In this document: one piece after another, positions 56,148-64,000 of the stretch
Position numbering within the stretch: the first letter of the stretch is position 1
How the letters are laid out: each line of letters begins with the position of its first letter
NCBI RefSeq assembly: GCF_020176715.1
Contig: NZ_JAIVMF010000016.1
Location: 47,890 to 111,889 of the forward strand
DNA length: 64,000 bases
Direction of reading: 5' to 3'
From: Stappia stellulata
GTDB lineage: Bacteria; Pseudomonadota; Alphaproteobacteria; Rhizobiales; Stappiaceae
Notes under the pieces: generated by a model
What the model was told of the DNA's origin: nothing
The model's input: only the letters and a program-made list of their open reading frames with translations
Databases searched by the model: none
Translations under genes and position numbers: made by a program

Positions 56148-57037
56148 CCCAGGGCGCGGCACCGGGCGATGCGCCGGAGACGCTCGGCCGGCTCGCGACC
56201 CGGTTGCGCAAAGCGTTCCGCGCGGCCGGGCTGGAAACGGCCGCGCTCGATGCGCGCCTCCTCGCCGCCCGTGCCGCCGGGGTCGAGGTCGACCGGGTCG
56301 TGCTCGATCCGGAGCGGCCGGTCTCGCCGCAGGAGGCGGCGCTCGCTGCGGACATGATGGCCCAGCGGCTCGCCGGAGAGCCGGTCGGCCGCATTCTGGG
56401 GGAGCGCGAGTTCTGGGGGCTGACCTTCGCCCTGTCGCCGGAGACGCTGGAGCCGCGTCCGGACACGGAAACCCTCGTCGCGCAGGCGCTGGCGTGGTGC
56501 GATGCGCGCGGCGGACGCGAGCGGGACTGGCGGTTCGCCGATATCGGCACGGGAACGGGGGCGATCGCGGTCGCGTTGTTGAGCGAGCTGCCGAAGGCTG
56601 TCGCCGTCGCGGTCGATCTGAGCGAGGCCGCACTTGCCACCGCGCGGGAGAATGCCCTTCGCAACGGTGTCGGCGACCGGTTCCATGCGGTGTACGGGGA
56701 TTTCGCCGATGCGCTCGCCCCGGGCTTCGACCTGCTGGTCAGCAATCCGCCCTATATCGCGGTGGAGGAAACCGCGACGCTTTCGCGCGAGGTGCGCCTG
56801 TTCGATCCGCCGCTGGCACTCTTTGCCGAGGACAACGGGCTGGCCGCCTATCGGCGAATCGCCGCCGAGGCGGCGCGCCTTCTCGTTTGCGGCGGGGCGG
56901 TGATGGTCGAGATCGGCGCGACCCAGGCGTCATCCGTGTGTCGGATCCTGGAAGCGGGCGGACTTGAAGAGACCGCCGTCTTTCAAGACCTTGGCGGGCG
57001 CGACCGCGTTGTCGGCGGGCATAGGGTTGCAAAATGA
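56144..57037 (+). CDS. prmC: Release factor glutamine methyltransferase
   Basis: This 297-residue enzyme methylates Gln of the GGQ motif in RF1/RF2. It shows the N-terminal helical domain with [16 protein letters not shown], the SAM motif [15 protein letters not shown] and the catalytic [13 protein letters not shown] (NPPY). GTG 56144 overlaps the prfA stop by four bases and supports translational coupling. The length fits. Confidence 0.96.
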   Translation: MTQGAAPGDAPETLGRLATRLRKAFRAAGLETAALDARLLAARAAGVEVDRVVLDPERPVSPQEAALAADMMAQRLAGEPVGRILGEREFWGLTFALSPETLEPRPDTETLVAQALAWCDARGGRERDWRFADIGTGTGAIAVALLSELPKAVAVAVDLSEAALATARENALRNGVGDRFHAVYGDFADALAPGFDLLVSNPPYIAVEETATLSREVRLFDPPLALFAEDNGLAAYRRIAAEAARLLVCGGAVMVEIGATQASSVCRILEAGGLEETAVFQDLGGRDRVVGGHRVAK

Positions 57038-57453
57038 CACCAGATTTTTCCCGCGTGAAAAAGACGCTTGGAAAACCCGGCGGAACCGGCTAGTTTCTGA
57101 GCGCCGAGACCCGACGGGGGTGGTGCTTTTATCCACGGGTAGGCAGTTCGACAAGTTTTTGAGAGACTTTTCGTTCCAGCCAGAACCTGCATTGCGCGAC
57201 GGGGAACCACCGTCGGAGACGATGCGCCGAGGACCTTCGGGTCCCAGGGCGACTTGGCATAGGTCTGTTCAGGTGACTTCTTCCAGACTACCGGAGAGGC
57301 CGGCGCTGACGCGTCGCCCTGCTCGCGAGCGAAGGACCTGCATGGATCGCGCAACACCGACTTAGTCTCGTTGCGTTTCATGGCGCCGGTCCGTGTCGGA
57401 CCGGACTGTTGATCGGCCGTTGTCGATCGCCGTTCGTGAGAGAAAACGGCAGA
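57038..57453. other. 416-base leader region ahead of the DUF4167 gene
   Basis: It contains a candidate promoter at 57068-57096 and then about 350 bases before the next start codon. No ORF with a ribosome site and no clear hairpin terminator is seen; a long untranslated leader is possible. Confidence 0.5.
57068..57096 (+). promoter_or_regulatory. Candidate promoter of the DUF4167 gene
   Basis: TTGGAA (57068-57073) and TAGTTT (57091-57096) are 17 bases apart, 30 bases after the prmC stop. Confidence 0.4.
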
Positions 57454-58317
57454 ATGAGACCAGGAAATCAGAACAACAAGCGCATCCGTGGCCGTGGCGG
57501 CCGCAAGGGTCCCAATCCGCTTTCGCGGACGTATGAGTCCAATGGACCCGACGTGAAGATCCGCGGCACCGCCCACCATGTCGCCGAAAAATACCAGCAG
57601 CTTGCGCGCGATGCCGCCGCTGCCGGCGACCGGGTGATCTCGGAAAATTACTATCAGCACGCCGAGCACTATCTGCGCATCATCGCCTCTGCCCAGCAGA
57701 GCATGCAGCAGCCTGTGGTGCTTCCGCGCGGCGACGAGGCCGAAGACGAGGCGGAGGCGCAAACCGAACGCGCCGAGCGTCAGGATCGCCAGGAGCGTCG
57801 CGATCGTGGTGACCGGGGTGATCGCGGCGAGCGCGGGGATCGGGGCGAGCGCAACGAGCGCAGCGACCGCGGCGACCGTGACGCGGCCAAGTCGGATGAC
57901 GGGGCCAAGTCGGTGATGCCGCTGGATGCGCCCCAACCCTTCGTCGACAACATGCCCGTTCTGAATGCCAAGAGCGCGGGGGCCGGCGACGGCCCTGCGA
58001 CCGCAAAGGCGAAGGACGAGGACAACGGCGACAGCAGCGACGACGACGACGATCGTGGCCGGCGCCGCACGCGCGGAACGCGGGGACGCGGCCTGCGCAA
58101 GGCCCGCACCCCCGGCACGGGCGACGACGCCGGTGCAAAGGACAGCGATCAGGACGATGCGCCGGCCGCCAATGGCGCCGACGATGCCGCCGGCGGAGAC
58201 GCCGGCGAGCCGGAGGCGAAACCCAAGCCGCGTGCCCGCCGGACGCCGCGTGCCCGCACGCCCAAGGCGGCCGCAACGGACGAAAAGAGCGAGACGCCCG
58301 CGACCAACGACGCCTAA
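57454..58317 (+). CDS. DUF4167 family protein with long charged low-complexity tail
   Basis: This 287-residue protein has a conserved N-terminal 80 residues: a basic KRIRGRGGRKGPNPLSRTY segment, then a helical part KIRGTAHHVAEKYQQLARDA and ISENYYQHAEHYLRI. This is the alphaproteobacterial DUF4167 pattern and its RGG-like basic start suggests RNA binding, which is inference. The rest is disordered, with (R/G)DRG-E repeats near 110-140, acidic runs and a Lys/Arg/Pro-rich end. A strong terminator follows. Function unknown. Confidence 0.9.
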   Translation: MRPGNQNNKRIRGRGGRKGPNPLSRTYESNGPDVKIRGTAHHVAEKYQQLARDAAAAGDRVISENYYQHAEHYLRIIASAQQSMQQPVVLPRGDEAEDEAEAQTERAERQDRQERRDRGDRGDRGERGDRGERNERSDRGDRDAAKSDDGAKSVMPLDAPQPFVDNMPVLNAKSAGAGDGPATAKAKDEDNGDSSDDDDDRGRRRTRGTRGRGLRKARTPGTGDDAGAKDSDQDDAPAANGADDAAGGDAGEPEAKPKPRARRTPRARTPKAAATDEKSETPATNDA

Positions 58318-58393
58318 GGAGATAGCGGACCGGTCTTGATCCGGTCTCGAGCGATCCAGGCGTTGCCCGACGGGCCGTCAACTGCCACTGACC

Positions 58394-58426
58394 AGGAGCA
58401 CGCGGCGACGCGTGCTCCTTTTTTGT
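58394..58426 (+). terminator. Intrinsic terminator of the DUF4167 gene
   Basis: A perfect 11-base stem, AGGAGCACGCG with CGCGTGCTCCT, has a GCGA loop followed by seven T. Confidence 0.88.
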
Positions 58427-58572
58427 TGCTCTACGGGCTTTCCCTCTTTTGTGATCGAAATGCCACACTATATCCTGTGAGCGGCCTGGACCGGCCGCGC
58501 GGGTGCCGGATGAGGGCCCGCAATCCGTAAAGGCGTCCTGCTTCGGGGGATGGCCTGATCTGGAGGTGACAG

Positions 58573-61170
<2,598 letters not shown>

Positions 61171-61227
61171 CGCGAGCCGCCGCAGCCTGGACCGCGGCAC
61201 GGCGACAGCCGCCGTCCCTCAAAATGG

Positions 61228-61263
61228 AAAAGGCCCCGGACAGTCCGTCCGGGGCCTTTTTCG
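61228..61263. terminator. Bidirectional terminator between clpB and the M23 gene
   Basis: AAAAGGCCCCGGAC pairs perfectly with GTCCGGGGCCTTTT across a five-base loop. T-runs on both strands suit the convergent clpB and M23 peptidase genes. Confidence 0.9.
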
Positions 61264-61315
61264 TTTGCTGCCGGTCGTGATCGACGCGGGTGTGTGGGCG
61301 CGGGCTGCTCTGCTG

Positions 61316-63277
61316 TCAGGGGCGCTCGAGCGAGGCGACGCGCGAGGGGCCGGCGGCGCGTTCGACCAGCGTGTCGATGCGGTCGCGCTCGCGGTTGAAG
61401 GCCTCGAGGATCTCGCCTTCCAGCACGCGGCCGCGCGGCAGGCGGATGCGCATCGGGTTGACGAAGCGGCCGTTCACCTTGACCTCATAGTGCAGATGCG
61501 GGCCGGTCGACAGGCCGGTGGAGCCGACATAGCCGATGACCTGACCCTGGCGCACGCGCATGCCTTCGCGAATGCCGTTGGCGAAATTCGTCTGGTGGCT
61601 GTAGGTCGTGGTGTAGCCGTTGGCGTGCTGGATCTCGATGCGGCGGCCGTAGCCGGAGACCCATTTCGCCCGGCTGATCACGCCGGCGCCGGCGGCCATG
61701 ATCGGCGTGCCGCGCTGCGCCGACCAGTCGACGCCGTTGTGCATGCGCATCGTGCCGACGATGGGATGCTTGCGCATGCCGAAGCCCGAGCGGTAGCGCC
61801 CGCCCGACAGCGGCTTGCGCATCAGGAACTTCTTCGCGCTCTTGCCGGTCTCGTCGTAGAAATCGACAACCCCGTCGTCCGGCGTGCGGAAGCGGTAGAA
61901 GCGGCGGGTGGTGCTGCGGTTGGTCAGCGCGGTGTAGAGGATTTCCGCCGGCACGTCGGCATCGTCCTGCTGGAGGCCGTAGAAGACCTCGAAGGAATCG
62001 CCCGGCTTCACCCGCGACTTGAAATCCACGTCGAAGGAGAAGATCCGCACCAGATCGGAGATCAGGTCCTTCTCGACGTTCTGTTCCAGCGCCGTTTGAT
62101 AGAGACTGTCGTAAAGCGTCGGCGTGGTGCCGGCATAGCCGACCCGGTCGGCCTCGGCGAACGCGTCCGGCAGGAAGGTATCGGGAGCCTCGGCGGCGAC
62201 GAACTCGCCGGTGTCGGAGCGTGCGACCGTCGCCTGGTGATCGGTGTCGGTGTAGAGGCTGATGCGCTGCGGCACCATGCTTTCGGCGGCGGCTGCGCTC
62301 GGCGCCATCGCCAGGCGGATGCGCTGTCCGGTGTCGACGCCGGCGATGTTGAACTCGCGCTCGAAAGCTTCGATGATCGCGTCGGCCTCTTCCTCGCCCG
62401 CGGCGTTTTCCAGAAGCACCTCGCGGAAGGTCCGCTCTCCCGAAATCGGGATGATCTTTTCTTCCATGCCGGCGAAGGCATCCGTCGTGTCGCTCTTGGA
62501 GACGAAAGACACGTTTTCCGGCGTGATCCGCACATTGAGCCGGGACAATTCGGGCTGCTGCGCCAGGTTGAAGTCGAAGCGGCCCGGATCGATCACCGGT
62601 CCGGCCACGCTGTCGATGGCATTTCCCGACAGGAAGCGCGCCGACTGGCGCACGATCTGCTCGATCTCGACATCCTGAAGTCCGGCGTTGGTGATCGCCA
62701 GCGGGTTGTCGACGGGAAAGTCGCTGACGCTGATCGAGACTTCGCCCTCCACCCGCGCATCGTAGACGGCATCGCTGACGGCGCGTTCTGGAAGGACGTT
62801 GTTGTCGGAGAAAAGCTTGATCGGGTTGAACGGCGGAATGTCGGCGGCCGTCTCGCGCGACGCGCGGGTCGCAAGCGTCGCGGTGACAAGGGCGAAGGGG
62901 CGTACCTTGATATGGTCGCGGTCGCCGACCCTGTGCACGGTGGAGACAGGGATCACCTGGCGAGTGGAATATTGCGCCGCCGCGCGGATCACCCGGTCGC
63001 CCTTGGCCGACCCACGGCCGATGGTCCCGGGCGAGGCGATGCCGTCATCGCCGCGCACCGGCGCGGCCGAGACCTGATACTGGCCGTCGAGGGCGGCGAA
63101 CAAGGCCCCGCCCATCAGGGTGACCGAGGTCAGGCCCGTCAGGACGGAGCCGGTCAGCCAGCGAATGCTGACCCGCCGCCGATCCGGAAGCTGCGCACGT
63201 TCGTCATAGACCATGAGCGGCGGTTCATCCCCGAGATCAACGCCGTCGCGATCGATATGCCTTCCGCTTTGCTGCAT
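61316..63277 (-). CDS. M23 family peptidoglycan endopeptidase
   Basis: This 653-residue protein has a short cytoplasmic N-terminus, one membrane anchor (about 38-61) and a long periplasmic region. The C-terminal LytM domain has zinc ligands in GMRKHPIVGTMRMHNGVDW (HxxxxxxxxD pattern) and GPHLHYEVKVNG (HLHYE), all intact, so it should cut peptide cross-links. A LysM/OapA-like segment (NIAGVDTGQRIRLAM) lies in the middle. The start at 63277 (MQQSGRHIDRD) has AAGG six bases ahead; the frame extends 44 codons further without coding support. Confidence 0.9.
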   Translation of the reverse strand: MQQSGRHIDRDGVDLGDEPPLMVYDERAQLPDRRRVSIRWLTGSVLTGLTSVTLMGGALFAALDGQYQVSAAPVRGDDGIASPGTIGRGSAKGDRVIRAAAQYSTRQVIPVSTVHRVGDRDHIKVRPFALVTATLATRASRETAADIPPFNPIKLFSDNNVLPERAVSDAVYDARVEGEVSISVSDFPVDNPLAITNAGLQDVEIEQIVRQSARFLSGNAIDSVAGPVIDPGRFDFNLAQQPELSRLNVRITPENVSFVSKSDTTDAFAGMEEKIIPISGERTFREVLLENAAGEEEADAIIEAFEREFNIAGVDTGQRIRLAMAPSAAAAESMVPQRISLYTDTDHQATVARSDTGEFVAAEAPDTFLPDAFAEADRVGYAGTTPTLYDSLYQTALEQNVEKDLISDLVRIFSFDVDFKSRVKPGDSFEVFYGLQQDDADVPAEILYTALTNRSTTRRFYRFRTPDDGVVDFYDETGKSAKKFLMRKPLSGGRYRSGFGMRKHPIVGTMRMHNGVDWSAQRGTPIMAAGAGVISRAKWVSGYGRRIEIQHANGYTTTYSHQTNFANGIREGMRVRQGQVIGYVGSTGLSTGPHLHYEVKVNGRFVNPMRIRLPRGRVLEGEILEAFNRERDRIDTLVERAAGPSRVASLERP

Positions 63278-63743
63278 GATGCCTTGCTCAATCCATTCTT
63301 TCCTGGCGCCCCGCCCGACCGGGGCACCGTCAAACCGTCTTGTCTTCAGACCGCCGCAAATCGCCGCTGTCGCGATATCGATCCGCCGGCGGATCGCGAT
63401 GTCCTGCAAAGCCGCGACACGGCGGGTCGTTTCCGGCTGCGGCGAAGCCTGCGCCCGAGCGGGATCGCATCCGCGCGCGGGCTTACCATAGGCGTCCCGG
63501 TGGACAGGAGCAATTCGGCGTATTTATGGCGCGCGCCCGCGTAAGGCGGAGATCCGGCCTCGCAATCGGATTTGGTTCCGCTCTCAAGACCCCGACAGGG
63601 CGTCGGACCGCGAGGATGCGATCCCGTTCGCATGGATGCGGCCTCGGCCGGAAGAGAGGAAGGCAAGAGAGGAGGGGAGGGAACGAGGGGCGCAAAACTG
63701 GCTGGATTTCATGACAGGGAGATTGCAGGAGGAGCGCGGTTGC

Positions 63744-63763
63744 GCCGGCGAAACCGGCCTTTT
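63744..63763 (+). terminator. Short hairpin terminator ahead of the rRNA-type promoter
   Basis: GCCGG and CCGGC pair around a CGAAA loop followed by CTTTT. It may insulate the promoter downstream from read-through. Confidence 0.4.
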
Positions 63764-63938
63764 GCTGGTTTGCGTTGGGGTTGATTTGTATGATTTTGGT
63801 TTGGGTATTTTGCGTCTGTGGATTGTTAGTTTGTTGATTTGTTTGATGGATTTGTTGTTTCGGGGTTTTGTTTTCCCCAGTTTGGTGTTTGTGGATTGGG
63901 TGATTTTTTGGAGTTTGGATTTTTTTTCGGGAAGTCGC

Positions 63939-63968
63939 TTGACGGTTGGAGTTGGTGGTGACTATATA
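63939..63968 (+). promoter_or_regulatory. Strong rRNA-type promoter reading out of the window
   Basis: TTGACG (63939-63944) and TATATA (63963-63968) are 18 bases apart, directly after a GT-rich tract and ahead of GC-rich leader sequence. This architecture is typical of rrn promoters in Rhizobiales, and no coding gene starts in the remaining 32 bases. The rRNA assignment is inference because the 16S gene is not in the window. Confidence 0.6.
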
Positions 63969-64000
63969 CGTCCAACAACGACGGCGGCGCCGGGGTTTGG

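Larger units (their letters stand above)
63278..64000. other. 723-base non-coding end region
   Basis: From left to right it holds the M23 leader, a purine-rich tract (about 63650-63695), a weak plus-strand hairpin terminator (63744-63763), about 175 bases extremely rich in G and T (63764-63938) and a strong plus-strand promoter. No credible ORF is seen. The layout suggests the upstream control region of a ribosomal RNA operon lying beyond the right edge. Confidence 0.6.

Noticed and set aside
52608..56633. 1341-codon minus-strand open frame opposite ptsP, prfA and prmC
   Set aside because: It spans three well-recognised genes on the other strand and encodes a biased Arg/Ala/His-rich sequence without any family motif.
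58440..58485. Heat-shock (RpoH) promoter of clpB
   Set aside because: CTTTTG and CTATAT can be placed about 16 bases apart, but the match to alphaproteobacterial RpoH sites is too loose to list.

Overview
The window is GC-rich chromosomal DNA from an alphaproteobacterium, most likely Hyphomicrobiales (Rhizobiales), perhaps near Stappiaceae. The evidence is gene content rather than a marker gene: DUF2794, DUF1178 and DUF4167 proteins, a probable methylsuccinyl-CoA dehydrogenase of the ethylmalonyl-CoA pathway, a TRAP transporter, the lysC-ptsP-prfA-prmC run, and Nit2/ComF/NDUFAF5-like genes in the order usual for this group. About 60 protein genes cover nearly all of the window. There is one tRNA, tRNA-Leu(CAA). 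I saw no transposase, integrase or CRISPR array.

Layout. 1-6.5 kb: partial TerB-like gene, AsmA protein, and three small glycosyltransferase genes, two of them overlapping paralogues. 6.5-14.9 kb: CYTH-CHAD protein, class II aldolase, tRNA-Leu, DedA/YqaA protein, DsbB, zincin, ferredoxin reductase-like enzyme, EamA exporter, YihY/BrkB protein. 15.1-16.8 kb: probable Mcd. 16.83-18.42 kb: an AT-rich islet with three unrecognised genes, fitted exactly between the stop codons of two convergent host genes. 18.4-21.3 kb: TRAP transporter genes in PQM order. 21.5-23.3 kb: TetR regulator and NADPH oxidoreductase around a three-site operator, then a GNAT enzyme. 23.8-31.8 kb: DUF2794, Bax inhibitor-1 protein, secreted protein, YbbP/YbbA-like ABC exporter divergent from a TesA-like esterase, aldo/keto reductase. 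32-38 kb: ThpR, pyrophosphatase, alpha/beta hydrolase, PfkB kinase, L,D-transpeptidase, class III cyclase, glycosyltransferase. 38-45 kb: secA divergent from a parvulin gene, then argJ, GNAT, mutT and an orphan Flp pilin. 45-61 kb: a housekeeping run from an NDUFAF5-like methyltransferase through comF, grxC, nit, DUF1178, ubiG, lysC, ptsP, prfA, prmC and DUF4167 to clpB, interrupted by a marR/DUF1428/hydrolase cassette. 61.3-63.3 kb: M23 endopeptidase. The window closes with a strong rRNA-type promoter reading out of the right edge.

The best candidate for something undescribed is the islet at 16830-18423. It has its own sigma70-type promoter (TTGACC-17-TATTTT) within an inverted repeat, a 47-residue acidic/proline-rich ORF, a probable ribbon-helix-helix protein with a strong ribosome site, an intrinsic terminator, and a very AT-rich serine hydrolase with a C-terminal membrane anchor. 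Its function cannot be told from the sequence. The TetR triple operator with 22 and 33 bp spacing and the probably leaderless marR gene are the clearest regulatory observations.
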